Assembly: GCA_016124315.1 (NCBI GenBank)
Contig: WGNW01000071.1
Coordinates: 1-38,629, forward strand
Direction of reading: 5' to 3'
Length of the DNA: 38,629 nt
Source of the DNA: Alphaproteobacteria bacterium
GTDB lineage: Bacteria; Pseudomonadota; Alphaproteobacteria; SMXS01
Numbering within the stretch: position 1 is the first letter of the stretch; the number at the start of each line of letters is the position of its first letter. Below are positions 1 to 10,391 of the stretch, piece after piece. Both the position numbers and the translations under genes were made by a program. Under the pieces are notes generated by a model. It did no database searches. It was not told where the DNA came from and saw nothing but the letters and a program-made list of their open reading frames with translations.

Positions 1-1
1 C

Positions 2-769
<768 letters not shown>

Positions 770-790
770 CACGCTAGGGAACGGAAAGAC

Positions 791-1546
<756 letters not shown>

Positions 1547-1548
1547 GC

Positions 1549-2832
1549 ATGTCGGTCCAGCCCGTCCCTTACGCCGACCAGTTCGAGCGCCTGAAGCCGG
1601 CGCTGCCCGGCCCCGCGGGCCTGCGCGAGCGGGCGTTCGAGCGTTATGCCGCGCACGGCTTTCCCGGCCTGAAGCGGGAAGCCTGGCGCTACACCAAGCT
1701 GACGCCGATTGCCGGCGCCGGGTTCGAGCCGGCGGGCGAATCCGAGCTGACGCCGGCCGACGTGGCGGCCCACGTGACCTCCGACGCGCTGACCCTGGTG
1801 TTCGTCAACGGCCGGCTCGACGCCGCTCTCTCCAACGTGGAGCAGGCGCCGCGGGGCGTCACCATCGAGAGCCTGGGCACGGCGCTCGCCCGCGGCGACG
1901 ACCTGTCGGACTGGCTCGACCAGGCGGCGACGGACAGCCCGGACGACGCGCTGGTGGCGCTCAACACGGCGCTGATGAACGATGGCGCGGTGATCCGCAT
2001 CGACGACGGCGTGCGCGTCGAGGCGCCCATCCACCTGCTGTTCTTCGCCAAGCGGGGCGGCATGGCGCAGGTGCGCAACGTGGTGGTCGCCGGCAAGGGC
2101 GCCCGCGCCACCATCTTCGAAGGCTATTTCGGCGGCGCCGAGTCCTACTGGACCAACGCGGTCAACCAGTTCTTCCTGGCGCCCGGCGCCCGCATCGAGC
2201 ACGCCCGCCAGCAGGGCGAGGGGCCGTCGGCCTACCACATCGCCGCCAGCCGGGTGCGGCTGGGCGAGGGCGCGCGCTTCGACAGCGTCGCCGCCATGCT
2301 GGGCGGCGCCATGGCGCGCAACGAGACCCACGTGACCATGGACGGCACCGGGGCGCATTGCCGCCTCGCCGGCGTGTCCCTGGGGCGCGGCCGGCAGCTG
2401 CACGACAACCTGACGGTCGTCGACCACGCCGTGCCGGGCTGCGTCAGCGACCAGGTGTTCAAGGCGGTGCTTGACGACCAGGCCCACGCGGTCTTCCAGG
2501 GCAAGGTGATCGTCCGCCAGGACGCGCAGCACACCGACGCGCGCCAGGCCAACCACAACATCCTGCTCGCCCGCACTGCCGAGGCCAGCAGCAAGCCCGA
2601 GCTGGAGATCTTCGCCGACGACGTGAAGTGCGCCCACGGCGCCACCGTCGGCGAGCTGGACGAGGACATGATGTTCTATCTGCGCAGCCGCGGCCTGGAC
2701 GAGCGCACCGCCCGGGCGCTGCTGGTGGAAGGCTTCGTGGTGGAAGTGCTCGACCGTGTCGCCTCGCCGTCGAGCCGCGACCTGCTCGCCACCGGCGTCG
2801 GCGGCTGGCTGCACGGGAGGCACGGCCGATGA
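1549..2832 (+). CDS. sufD: Fe-S cluster assembly protein SufD
   Basis: 427 residues, a normal SufD length. The N-terminal part has the REAWRYTKLTP segment (W-R-Y-T-K) characteristic of SufD. The C-terminal beta-helix half includes HTDARQANHNILL, KPELEIFADDVKCAHGAT and the closing helix with LRSRGLDERTARALLVEGF, the same fold as SufB. SufD is the paralogous partner of SufB in SufBC2D and is needed for iron acquisition by the scaffold. The ATG lies 2 bases after the sufC stop, and the stop overlaps the sufS start in an ATGA arrangement, indicating translational coupling. Confidence 0.97.
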   Translation: MSVQPVPYADQFERLKPALPGPAGLRERAFERYAAHGFPGLKREAWRYTKLTPIAGAGFEPAGESELTPADVAAHVTSDALTLVFVNGRLDAALSNVEQAPRGVTIESLGTALARGDDLSDWLDQAATDSPDDALVALNTALMNDGAVIRIDDGVRVEAPIHLLFFAKRGGMAQVRNVVVAGKGARATIFEGYFGGAESYWTNAVNQFFLAPGARIEHARQQGEGPSAYHIAASRVRLGEGARFDSVAAMLGGAMARNETHVTMDGTGAHCRLAGVSLGRGRQLHDNLTVVDHAVPGCVSDQVFKAVLDDQAHAVFQGKVIVRQDAQHTDARQANHNILLARTAEASSKPELEIFADDVKCAHGATVGELDEDMMFYLRSRGLDERTARALLVEGFVVEVLDRVASPSSRDLLATGVGGWLHGRHGR

Positions 2833-4088
2833 ACGCGCCCACCCGCACCGACCTTGCCCGCGGAACCGGCGTGGACGTCGACCGCATCCGCGCCGACTTC
2901 CCGATCCTGGCGCGCCCGACCAGCGCCGGCAAGCGCCTGGTGTTCCTCGACACGGCCGCCAGCGCCCAGAAGCCGCGCCAGGTGATCGAGGCGGAGGCCC
3001 GCGTCTACGAAACCGAGTACGCCAACATCCACCGCGGCGTCTACGAGCTGAGCCAGAAGGCGACGGCCGCCTACGACAAGGCGCGCTCCAAGGTGCGCGC
3101 CCTGCTCAACGCGGCGAGCGACCGGGAGATCGTCTTCGTGCGCAACGGCACCGAGGCGATCAACCTGGTGGCCGCCAGCTGGGGCCGAAAGAACCTGAAG
3201 GAGGGCGACCAGGTCATCCTCTCCGAGATGGAGCACCACGCCAACATCGTGCCGTGGCAGATGCTGCGCGACGCCATCGGCATCGAGCTGGTGGTGATCC
3301 CGATCACCGACACGGGCGAGCTGGCCTGGGAGGCCTACGAACAGGCCTTCACCGCCCGCACCAGGCTGGTGGCCATGACCCATGTGTCGAACGCCCTGGG
3401 CACCATCGTGCCGATCCGGGAGGTGACGCGGGTCGCCCACGAGCACGGCGTGCCGGTGCTGGTGGACGGCTGCCAGGCGGTGCCGCACATGCCGGTGGAC
3501 GTGCAGGAGATCGACGCCGACTTCTACGTCTTCTCCGGCCACAAGATCTACGGGCCCACCGGCGTCGGCGCGCTCTACGCCCGGGAATCCATTCTCAAGG
3601 ACATGCCGCCCTACCAGGGCGGCGGCGACATGATCGCCTCGGTGACCTTCGCCCGGACCACCTACGCCGACATCCCGCAGCGCTTCGAGGCGGGCACGCC
3701 CAACATCGCCGGCACCATCGCCCTGGGCGCGGCCATCGACTACGTCACCGGCCTCGACCGGCAGGCGCTGCTGCGCCACGAGCTGGCGCTGCGCGACTAC
3801 GCCACCGAGCGGCTGTCCGAGATCAACGCCGTGCGGATCTACGGCACCGCGCCTGAGAAGGCGGGCGTGATCTCGTTCACCATCGAGGGCGTGCACCCGC
3901 ACGACGTGGGCACCATCCTCGATTTCGAGGGCATCGCGGTGCGCGCCGGCCATCACTGCACCCAGCCGGTGATGGACCGCTTCGGCATCCCGGCGACGAC
4001 GCGCGCCTCCTTCGGCATCTACAACGACTTCGACGACGTGGACGACCTGATCCGGGGCATCGCCCGCGTGCAGGAGATTTTCGCCTGA
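2829..4088 (+). CDS. sufS: Cysteine desulfurase SufS
   Basis: 419 residues when started at the ATG that overlaps the sufD stop by 4 bases; longer upstream readings would run inside sufD. It is a fold-type I PLP enzyme of the SufS/CsdA class. The PLP-binding lysine lies in FSGHKIYGPTG (K239) and the persulfide-forming cysteine in RAGHHCTQP (C377). It converts L-cysteine to L-alanine and passes the persulfide sulfur to an acceptor. No SufE gene is visible, and the adjacent SufU is the likely sulfur acceptor. Its stop shares one base with the sufU start (TGATG). Confidence 0.98.
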   Translation: MNAPTRTDLARGTGVDVDRIRADFPILARPTSAGKRLVFLDTAASAQKPRQVIEAEARVYETEYANIHRGVYELSQKATAAYDKARSKVRALLNAASDREIVFVRNGTEAINLVAASWGRKNLKEGDQVILSEMEHHANIVPWQMLRDAIGIELVVIPITDTGELAWEAYEQAFTARTRLVAMTHVSNALGTIVPIREVTRVAHEHGVPVLVDGCQAVPHMPVDVQEIDADFYVFSGHKIYGPTGVGALYARESILKDMPPYQGGGDMIASVTFARTTYADIPQRFEAGTPNIAGTIALGAAIDYVTGLDRQALLRHELALRDYATERLSEINAVRIYGTAPEKAGVISFTIEGVHPHDVGTILDFEGIAVRAGHHCTQPVMDRFGIPATTRASFGIYNDFDDVDDLIRGIARVQEIFA

Positions 4089-4543
4089 TGAGCGACCTTC
4101 GCGAACTCTACCAGGAAGTGATCCTGGACCACGGCCGCAAGCCGCGGAACTTCGGGCCGCTGCCCGGCGCCAACCGCGACGCCCACGGCCACAACCCGCT
4201 GTGCGGCGACAAGCTCGACGTCCACCTGAAGCTGAAGGACGGCATCGTCGAGGACGTCAGGTTCGAGGGCGCGGGCTGCGCCATCTCGGTGGCCAGCGCC
4301 TCACTGATGACCGAGGCGCTGAAGGGCCACACGGAGGCCGAGGCCCGGGCGCTGTTCGAGAAGTTCCACACCCTCGTCACCGGCGAGGAGAACCCGACCC
4401 CGGAAACCCTGGACGAACTGGAGAAGCTGGCGGTGTTCTCGGGCGTGCGCGACTACCCGCTGCGGGTCAAGTGCGCCACCCTGAGCTGGCACACCATGCA
4501 CGCGGCCCTCGACCAGAACGACGAGATGGTGGTGACGGAATGA
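4088..4543 (+). CDS. sufU: SufU/IscU-type sulfur-transfer or scaffold protein
   Basis: 151 residues. The three conserved cysteines of the IscU/SufU fold are present: NPLCGD (C39, with D41), GAGCAIS (C64) and VKCATLSW (C129). The protein is longer than IscU between the second and third cysteines, which fits SufU, a zinc-dependent sulfurtransferase partner of SufS. Coupling to sufS (TGATG) and a 4-base overlap with the next gene support a role inside the suf operon. Whether it acts as sulfurtransferase or scaffold cannot be decided from sequence alone. Confidence 0.94.
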   Translation: MSDLRELYQEVILDHGRKPRNFGPLPGANRDAHGHNPLCGDKLDVHLKLKDGIVEDVRFEGAGCAISVASASLMTEALKGHTEAEARALFEKFHTLVTGEENPTPETLDELEKLAVFSGVRDYPLRVKCATLSWHTMHAALDQNDEMVVTE

Positions 4544-4899
4544 GCGAGAACTTTTTGGAGGAGTTCATGGAAGGCCCGGCGGAAACCGCTCCCGACGACG
4601 CGGTGCGCGATCAGATCGTCGAGAAGCTGAAGACGATCTACGATCCGGAAATTCCGGTTAACATCTACGAACTCGGCCTTATCTATGGGTTGGACGTGAC
4701 GGCCGAGAACGACGTCAAGGTCACCATGACCCTGACCACGCCCATGTGTCCCGTCGCCGAATCCATGCCCGGCGAGGTGGAAGCCAAGGTGCGCGAGGTC
4801 GACGGCGTCAACGAGGTGGACGTGGAACTGGTCTGGGATCCGCCGTGGGACATGACCAAGCTGTCCGAGGCGGCCAAGCTCGAACTGGGCATGATGTAG
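4540..4899 (+). CDS. sufT: SufT-like DUF59/MIP18-family Fe-S maturation factor
   Basis: 119 residues, starting at an ATG overlapping the sufU stop by 4 bases. The family signature DPEIPVN is at residues 35-41, followed by the ELGLIY segment. TTPMCP contains the conserved cysteine C70, and there is a C-terminal WDPPW motif. Proteins of this MIP18/DUF59 family assist Fe-S cluster delivery or maturation. The location between sufU and sufA agrees with that role. The gene is SufT-like by family and context; biochemical action on specific clients is inferred. Confidence 0.93.
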   Translation: MSENFLEEFMEGPAETAPDDAVRDQIVEKLKTIYDPEIPVNIYELGLIYGLDVTAENDVKVTMTLTTPMCPVAESMPGEVEAKVREVDGVNEVDVELVWDPPWDMTKLSEAAKLELGMM

Positions 4900-4908
4900 G
4901 AGAAACCG

Positions 4909-5241
4909 ATGGCAGGCAGCATCATCACCCTCACCGACCGCGCCGTGGACCGGGTGCGCACGCTGATGGCAAAGCGCCCGGAGGCGGCGGGCCTGCGCGT
5001 CTGGATCAAGGAAGCCGGCTGCTCGGGCCTCACCTACAAGGTGGACTTCGCCGACGAGGCGCAGGCCGGCGACGACGTGGTTGAGACGGAAGCCGGCAAG
5101 GTCTACATCGACCCCAAGGCGATCATGTACATCCTGGGCTCCGAGATGGACTACCAGGAGGACAAGTTCTTCTCCGGCTTCCTGTTCATGAATCCCAACG
5201 AAAAGGGCCGCTGCGGCTGCGGCGAGAGCTTCACCGTCTGA
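4909..5241 (+). CDS. sufA: A-type Fe-S carrier protein (SufA/HesB family)
   Basis: 110 residues with the three cysteines of A-type carriers: EAGCSG (C38) and RCGCGESF near the C terminus (C102 and C104). A-type carriers receive clusters from the scaffold and pass them to apoproteins. It begins 9 bases after the DUF59 gene and is the last gene of the operon. A short GC hairpin repeat lies about 30 bases downstream. SufA, ErpA and IscA are hard to separate by sequence, so the name rests mainly on operon position. Confidence 0.95.
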   Translation: MAGSIITLTDRAVDRVRTLMAKRPEAAGLRVWIKEAGCSGLTYKVDFADEAQAGDDVVETEAGKVYIDPKAIMYILGSEMDYQEDKFFSGFLFMNPNEKGRCGCGESFTV

Positions 5242-5270
5242 CGCTGCCCGGCCGTCTTTCCCTCAGCCGC

Positions 5271-5296
5271 CACCCCGGCGAAGGCCGGAATGACGG
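5271..5296. repeat. Short GC-rich hairpin repeat after sufA
   Basis: A stem of CCGGC and GCCGG (5275-5279 and 5284-5288) closes a 4-base loop, followed by GAATGACGG. This resembles one half of a dispersed hairpin repeat common in high-GC alphaproteobacteria. It could also help end transcription after sufA, but no T-run follows. With the next element it accounts for much of the 308-base gap at 5242-5549, in which I see no gene. Confidence 0.5.
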
Positions 5297-5375
5297 CCAT
5301 TTGCGGGCGCTTGGGTTCAGCCAGGTATTGGCCGCGAAACGCCGGGAGCGCGAGGACTGGTTACTTTTCGTCCCG

Positions 5376-5490
5376 CCCTTCGCGACGGCCTTCGGCCTCC
5401 TCAGGGCTAACGGATTGATTATTCAATAACATTGTGGAGCCGCTCGCACTGAGGGCGGCCGGCGCGCAGCGGCGGACGTGTCGCGAAGTG
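5376..5490. repeat. Degenerate long inverted-repeat element, copy 1
   Basis: The left arm begins CCCTTCGCGAC and continues to CTCCTCAGGGCTAACGG. A short AT-rich centre (ATTGATTATTCAATAAC) is followed by a diverged right arm containing CCGCTCGCACTGAGGGC and ending in GTCGCGAAG. The arms and centre correspond to the much better preserved element at 28269-28385. It is therefore a decayed copy of the same non-coding palindromic repeat. It lies between convergent genes. Confidence 0.72.
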
Positions 5491-5549
5491 CGGGGGCAAG
5501 GGCCGTGCCTCTATGTCACGAAATCCGCATCGCAGGAGTCTGTTTCATC

Positions 5550-6134
5550 TCACCACCCGTATTCCGCCTTCTTGCGGAGCTGGGCGGTGGCCATTTCCTG
5601 GACCTTCAGCCAGCGCTGGCGTTCCTCTTCGGCGTCGTCGAGGGCGCGGTGGTGGTGGGTGCGACGCTCCTCCAGGCCGGCCAGCACCATGATGGTCTCC
5701 ACGTCCCGCGGCAGCACCTCGCCCGGGTCGCGCGGGGCGGTGGCCATGTCCAGGTCGAGCACCCGGGCGATGGCCTCGGCCTGGACCTCCTCGGTGTCGC
5801 GCAGGGTGAGCCGGTCGCGGGCGAAGCCGCCGGCCTCCAGCAGGTCCGACAGCCACTTGCCGTCCCAGTTGGGCGAGCTGGCGGTCAGGTCGTGCCCCGA
5901 CAGCGCCTCGACCAGGCGCCGCGCCACCGCCTCGGCGGGCTCGCCGTTCTTCTCCAGCAGGTCGCGGGTGATGTGGTGGGCCTCCTCGGCGCTGGCGCTC
6001 CAGCCGGTCCAGCCGGGCGCGGGGCGGATGTAGTGGCTCTCGCCGCCGCTGCCGTCCTCGAACACCCAGGCGATCTCGATGGGGTAGCTGTCGTCGGTCA
6101 GGCCCGACGCCTCGATGTCCATGAACACGATCAT
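5550..6134 (-). CDS. DEDDh-family 3'-5' exonuclease (DnaQ/RNase T-like)
   Basis: 194 residues when started at the ATG at 6134; the frame stays open upstream but that stretch is proline-rich and unlike the family. The exonuclease motifs are visible: MDIEASG (D6, E8), a middle aspartate in PNWDGKW (D91) and HHRALDDAEE (H162, D167), the H-x4-D pattern of the DEDDh class. The fold predicts a metal-dependent 3'-5' exonuclease acting on RNA or DNA; the substrate is not evident. It converges on the suf operon and diverges from the SnoaL-like gene. Confidence 0.88.
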   Translation of the reverse strand: MIVFMDIEASGLTDDSYPIEIAWVFEDGSGGESHYIRPAPGWTGWSASAEEAHHITRDLLEKNGEPAEAVARRLVEALSGHDLTASSPNWDGKWLSDLLEAGGFARDRLTLRDTEEVQAEAIARVLDLDMATAPRDPGEVLPRDVETIMVLAGLEERRTHHHRALDDAEEERQRWLKVQEMATAQLRKKAEYGW

Positions 6135-6163
6135 GCCGTTGCGCCCTTTCCCGCTGGTGCCGA

Positions 6164-6181
6164 CCGGTAGCAGCCTACCGG
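6164..6181. promoter_or_regulatory. Perfect inverted repeat between divergent genes
   Basis: CCGGTAG, a 4-base loop CAGC, and CTACCGG form a perfect 7-base-pair inverted repeat 30 bases upstream of the exonuclease start and about 110 bases upstream of the SnoaL-like start. It could be an operator or an RNA hairpin in the exonuclease leader. No experimental analogue is known to me. Confidence 0.35.
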
Positions 6182-6288
6182 AATGCGCGGCCGGGAAGAA
6201 CGGCTTCGGTGGCGAGGGTGTCGTGCGCGGCGGGAATGCGTCTATGATCCCGGCGGGAACCGTTGCCATCGGAGGAAAGGAGCAGCCC

Positions 6289-6726
6289 ATGCCGTTCACC
6301 GGCCCGCTCGAGGACCGCATCGAGATCCGCGAACTGATCGAGGCCTATGCCGACGCGGTGATGGTCCGTGACGCCGACGCCTGGGGCGCCGTCTGGGCCG
6401 AGGACGCTTATTGGAGCCTGCCCGAGGTGCCGGGCCATGAGGAGTTCGTCGGCCGCAAGGCCATCGTCGACGGCTGGGTCGCCTCGATGACCCAGTACGC
6501 GTCGATGACCGACTACAGCGAGCCGATGATCTACATCGCTACGCCCGGCGCCATCGAGGTGGACGGCGACGAGGCCAGCTCGCGGGTTTACACGTCGGAG
6601 ATCTACAAGGATCCGGACAGCGGCAGGGAGATCCGCGTGCGCGGCCGCTACGACGACGAACTGCGCCGGATCGACGGACGCTGGCTGTTCACCAGGCGCA
6701 TCTACAAGATTCTGCATGTGAGTTGA
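6289..6726 (+). CDS. SnoaL-like / NTF2-superfamily protein
   Basis: 145 residues. The start is fixed by a strong ribosome binding site GGAGGAAAGG at 6271-6280; a TATGAT box at 6243-6248 could be the -10. The sequence has the SnoaL_4-type pattern: an opening helix with EIRELIEAYADAV, then DADAWGAVWAEDAYWSLP, and closing strands ending RRIDGRWLFTRRIY. Proteins of this cone-shaped fold include dehydratases, isomerases and ring-hydroxylating dioxygenase beta subunits, but no partner gene is nearby. Substrate and activity are unknown. It converges on the patatin operon with 14 bases between stops. Confidence 0.85.
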   Translation: MPFTGPLEDRIEIRELIEAYADAVMVRDADAWGAVWAEDAYWSLPEVPGHEEFVGRKAIVDGWVASMTQYASMTDYSEPMIYIATPGAIEVDGDEASSRVYTSEIYKDPDSGREIRVRGRYDDELRRIDGRWLFTRRIYKILHVS

Positions 6727-6740
6727 CGGGGTCGGGCGGC

Positions 6741-9191
6741 CTACAGGCGGTCGATCTCTCCGGCGAGCTGGTCCAGCAGGGCGTCGCTCTCGCTGAGGTG
6801 GCGGCATTCCTCGTCGAGGACGATGCGGAACGCCCGCTTCTTCGCCGCCGCCACGTCGACGTCGCCCCCCGCGCCCTCCACCCGCGCCGCGTCGAGCAGG
6901 ATGTCGACCAGCCGGTCGACGCCGTGCAGCCGGCCCCACAGATAGTCGTTCTCGCGGTGGGCGCGCTTGAAGAAGGCGCCGAAATTGCCCAGCTTGACGC
7001 CCTTCAGCACCTCGTCGGGCCCGCCCTTGCGGATGGCGTTGCAGTCCTGCGGGCTGAGCCGGGCGACGCGGATCTCGTTATAGTTGCCCTCGCTCTCCCA
7101 CAGCCCGGCGGAGAAGGTCACCATGTCCCAGAACGAGAACCCCAGATAGTGCACCAGCAGCTCCCGGCGGATGCGCCCGGCCGTGCCGGCATGCTCCATG
7201 GACGAGAAGATCTCGTCGGAGCGGCGGTTCATCGCCTCCAGGTCGATGTCCCGGGCGATGCCGGTCACGATGGTGCCGATGGAGTCCAGGTTGGCCAGGC
7301 CGAAGGCTGCCCCTCCCATGGGATCGAAGCGTTCCTTCGCGAGCGCCGGGGCGAACACATCGCGGGTGCGGCTGGCGGCCTCCAGGCTGATGGCGGCGGT
7401 GCCGTCCCGGCCGCGCAGGGCGTCGAGCACCTCGTAGCAGCGGCCCTTCAGGTAGTCCAGCCGCCAGGCGCTGAAGTCCTCCGTGCCGGCCTGGGAGAGC
7501 GTGCCGTACAGCCGGTTGAGGGCGCGGATGACGAAGCGCATGCGGCGGGCGCGGAACTCCAGGTCGAAGCTGCGCAGCATCCGGATCCAGACCGGCGGGT
7601 CGCGGGTCAGGGTGCCCGCCTCGGGCTGCCAGTCGGCCGCCGGCAGCACGCCGCGCTCGGTCGCCCAGGCGCGCATGGCCTCCTCGATGAAGCCGGCCCG
7701 GGGCGATCCCGGCTCGACCTCGCAGAGCTGGCCCACCAGCCGGCCGATCTGGTCGACGGATTCGTGCAGCTTGATGCGCAGGTAGCCCTTGTAGGCGAAG
7801 CCCGCCTGCTCGGCCGCGCTGGCGTTGGCGAGGCTGCGCCAGTCCGAGATCTGCTGGGCGCTGACGTGGCGCATGTCGAGCTTGCCCTTGGTCAGCTTGT
7901 CGACGGCCACCGCGATGTCGGACCGCGCCGCCTCGACGATCTCCTGCACCCGGCGGGTGCGCTCGTTGAGCTGCTGCACCCAGCCCAGGTCGTCGGCGAT
8001 GGGCTCGTTGCGGGGAATGTCCGACAGCGCCGCCTTCAGGGTGCGCAGCAGGCCCGGCGGCTTGCCCGAGGGCGGCGGCGGCGAGTCGGCCGGATTGGGA
8101 TTGATGTAGACCAGCCGCCGGTCGACCCGCCGGTAGGCGGGCTGCCGGCCGATCGCCTCGATGGCCGGGGCGAAGGGCTTGTTGTTGAGCACGCTGCCGT
8201 CGATGAACGATGTCTTCTCCGGGTCCATGCCCGCCTTGCGGTAGGGCCGGAAATTGCCGTTCAGGAAGCGCTCCTTGGCCGTCCACTTCTCGCCGCGGCG
8301 CGCCAGCACCCGGTCCACCTCGGCGAGCTGGGCCGGCGGGAAGGCGGCGGGGAAGCTGGCGGTGGCGCGCGCGGCGAAGGCCAGGGCGGGAATGCAGCCG
8401 GTATCGAAGTCGCTCTCCACCTGGCCGTCGGGCCAGCGGCGGTAGCGGAAATGCAGGCGGTGGCGGTGCTCGCGCTCTTCGATGATCGGCGGGTCGTAGA
8501 GCGGGATTTCCCGGACGTAGCCGAAGAAGTCGGTGAGGGTGACGTACATGTCGAGCCGCAGGCCGGCCGGGATCAGGGAGTCGGTGGAATGGCGAGGCTT
8601 GCCCATCACCTCCATGGCGGTGATCAGCGAGGCGATCAGCCGCTCGCCGTCGAAGGGCGGCCGCAGCCGCGTCACCTGCGCCATCATGGTCAGCTTCTCG
8701 GCCACCTCCTCGTCCATCTCCATGTCGAGGCGCTCGCCGGCGATCCACCGCACCAGCGGCCGGACCATGCGGTCGCTCCAGCCCGGCTTGCGGTCCTCGG
8801 CGACCAGGGCGTTGACGTCGGCGCCGGTCAGCCACAGCTCGCGCAGGTCGTCGAAGGCGAGGTCGTGGGCGAGGGCGCGGGCCAGCAGCACGCTGTTGAT
8901 GCCGCCGGCGCTGGCGCCGGCGATCACGTCGACGATCACCCGCAGGTCCAGCGTCCCGCCGATCTGGTGCAGCAGATCGAAATAGACCGCCTCGGTGTCG
9001 AACACCCGGCCGTCCTCGATCGGGATGTCCTCGAACGACCGCTCGCGCTTGCGCGAGGCGTCGGGCACCGCGTGGTAGAGCTTGGAGGCGCGGGCGAGCT
9101 TCAGGATCTCCTTGACCACGCCGTGCATGTAGACGGCCAGCGAGATGCCGCCCGAGCACACCACGGCGAGGCGCAGTTCCTTTTCCTGCAT
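6741..9191 (-). CDS. Patatin-like phospholipase with DUF3376-type C terminus
   Basis: 816 residues. The patatin elements are complete: an oxyanion-hole glycine pair in VCSGGISLAVYMHG (residues 11-24), the nucleophile elbow GASAGG (92-97, S94) and the dyad aspartate in FIDGSVLNN (D331). The remaining roughly 480 residues fit the DUF3376 extension of large bacterial patatin-like proteins. The ATG shares one base with the stop of the HlyD-type gene (TGATG), so it is the last gene of an ABC-exporter operon. Hydrolysis of membrane lipid acyl chains is the likely activity. No signal peptide is evident, so action at the cytoplasmic membrane face is inferred. Confidence 0.92.
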   Translation of the reverse strand: MQEKELRLAVVCSGGISLAVYMHGVVKEILKLARASKLYHAVPDASRKRERSFEDIPIEDGRVFDTEAVYFDLLHQIGGTLDLRVIVDVIAGASAGGINSVLLARALAHDLAFDDLRELWLTGADVNALVAEDRKPGWSDRMVRPLVRWIAGERLDMEMDEEVAEKLTMMAQVTRLRPPFDGERLIASLITAMEVMGKPRHSTDSLIPAGLRLDMYVTLTDFFGYVREIPLYDPPIIEEREHRHRLHFRYRRWPDGQVESDFDTGCIPALAFAARATASFPAAFPPAQLAEVDRVLARRGEKWTAKERFLNGNFRPYRKAGMDPEKTSFIDGSVLNNKPFAPAIEAIGRQPAYRRVDRRLVYINPNPADSPPPPSGKPPGLLRTLKAALSDIPRNEPIADDLGWVQQLNERTRRVQEIVEAARSDIAVAVDKLTKGKLDMRHVSAQQISDWRSLANASAAEQAGFAYKGYLRIKLHESVDQIGRLVGQLCEVEPGSPRAGFIEEAMRAWATERGVLPAADWQPEAGTLTRDPPVWIRMLRSFDLEFRARRMRFVIRALNRLYGTLSQAGTEDFSAWRLDYLKGRCYEVLDALRGRDGTAAISLEAASRTRDVFAPALAKERFDPMGGAAFGLANLDSIGTIVTGIARDIDLEAMNRRSDEIFSSMEHAGTAGRIRRELLVHYLGFSFWDMVTFSAGLWESEGNYNEIRVARLSPQDCNAIRKGGPDEVLKGVKLGNFGAFFKRAHRENDYLWGRLHGVDRLVDILLDAARVEGAGGDVDVAAAKKRAFRIVLDEECRHLSESDALLDQLAGEIDRL

Positions 9192-10390
9192 CAGGTTCCC
9201 GCCGCCTCGCGCACGGTCACGCGCTGGCCGTCGGAGACGTCCTCGCTGGGGTGGCTGACCACGGTATCTCCCTGTTTCAGTCCCTCGATCACCTGCGCCG
9301 CCTCGGCGTTGCGCTCGCCGATGCGCAGATGGCGCAGCATGGCACGTCCGTTCTCGACGCGGTAGACCGCCCACTGGCTGCCGTCCCGGAACAGCGCGCC
9401 CAGCGGCACCGTGAGCACGTCCGGACGGGACCAGACGATGATCCGGGGTTCCACCCGGTAGCCGTCGCGCAGGGTCTGCCACTTTTCGAAGGGATCCGTC
9501 AGGTCGATGATCACGTTGACCCGCTGTTCCTCGACGCCCAGGGCGGAGATCTTGGTGAAGCCGGAAGGCTCCACGTACCGCACCACGCCGTTCAGCGCGA
9601 AGCCGCCGCCCCAGTTGTCGATCCGTGCCGGCTGGCCGCGGCGGACCCGGACCGCATCCTGGGACAAAAGGTCGACGACGATCTCCAGTCTCGCCGGATC
9701 GCCCAGCTCGATGATCGGAGCGCCCGCGGCCATCACCCGCTCGCTCTCCTGCAGCACCCGCAGCACCTTGCCGGTAACGGGCGCGGCCAGGCGCAGGCAG
9801 CAGCCGTCCTGCCGCTGGTCGGCCTCGGCGGTCGGTACGATCAACTCGGCCTGCGCGGCCGCCTGGTCGGCCAGGGCGGCGCGCCACGTCGCCCGCGCGG
9901 CGTCGTAATCGGCCTGGCGCCGGTCCCGCTCCCGCTGGGAAAGGACCTCGCCGACGGGCAGCGCCTGCGCGCGCTCCCATTCCCGGCGCGCCAGTTCCAG
10001 GTCGGCCTTGGCGCGGGCGACGGCGGCCTTGGCCTGGTCGAGCCGCGCGCGGGACCGGGCGGCGCTGCGCGGGTCGAGGAAATCGGGCTCGGAGGGCTCG
10101 AAGATGGCCACCACCGTCTCGCCCGCCGTCACCGGGTCGCCGGGATCGAGGACCACACGCTTCAGCGTACCGCTCACCGGCGCCGAAACGGTGAAGATGT
10201 CGCGGATACGTGTCTTGCCCTCGGCCGAGACGGTCACCTCCAGTGGACCTCGGCGGACGGGGGAGACGTCCACCGGCACGCGGCTCGGCGCAAAGGCGAC
10301 GTAGATCAGCCCCAGCACGAGCGCGCCACCGGCGGCCCATTTCAGCCAGCCGATCGTGTTTCGCCGCTTCTCGTCGCTGTTCCCAGTCAT
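9191..10390 (-). CDS. HlyD/MacA-type periplasmic adaptor subunit
   Basis: 399 residues. A short cytoplasmic N terminus is followed by one membrane span at about residues 16-30 (AAGGALVLGLIYVAF). Then come the barrel-sandwich strand VSAPVSGTLKRV, an alanine- and arginine-rich hairpin at about 108-190 with coiled-coil character, and the second biotinyl-lipoyl half with LRLAAPVTGKVLRVLQE. The C-terminal beta-barrel and membrane-proximal domains follow. It should bridge an inner-membrane ABC permease to the periplasm or an outer-membrane channel. It starts one base after the permease stop and is coupled to the patatin gene. Confidence 0.93.
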   Translation of the reverse strand: MTGNSDEKRRNTIGWLKWAAGGALVLGLIYVAFAPSRVPVDVSPVRRGPLEVTVSAEGKTRIRDIFTVSAPVSGTLKRVVLDPGDPVTAGETVVAIFEPSEPDFLDPRSAARSRARLDQAKAAVARAKADLELARREWERAQALPVGEVLSQRERDRRQADYDAARATWRAALADQAAAQAELIVPTAEADQRQDGCCLRLAAPVTGKVLRVLQESERVMAAGAPIIELGDPARLEIVVDLLSQDAVRVRRGQPARIDNWGGGFALNGVVRYVEPSGFTKISALGVEEQRVNVIIDLTDPFEKWQTLRDGYRVEPRIIVWSRPDVLTVPLGALFRDGSQWAVYRVENGRAMLRHLRIGERNAEAAQVIEGLKQGDTVVSHPSEDVSDGQRVTVREAAGT

Positions 10391-10391
10391 G

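Noticed and set aside
6741-9191. Patatin as a CapV-type CBASS effector
   Set aside because: No cyclic-nucleotide synthase, Cap2 or Cap3 gene is near, and the operon partners are an ABC exporter. The DUF3376 architecture also differs from CapV.
6723-9365. Long 880-codon plus-strand open frame opposite the patatin gene
   Set aside because: It is rich in H, A, G, V and P with no domain, and mirrors the coding strand of a well-supported patatin gene; long antisense frames are expected at this GC content.
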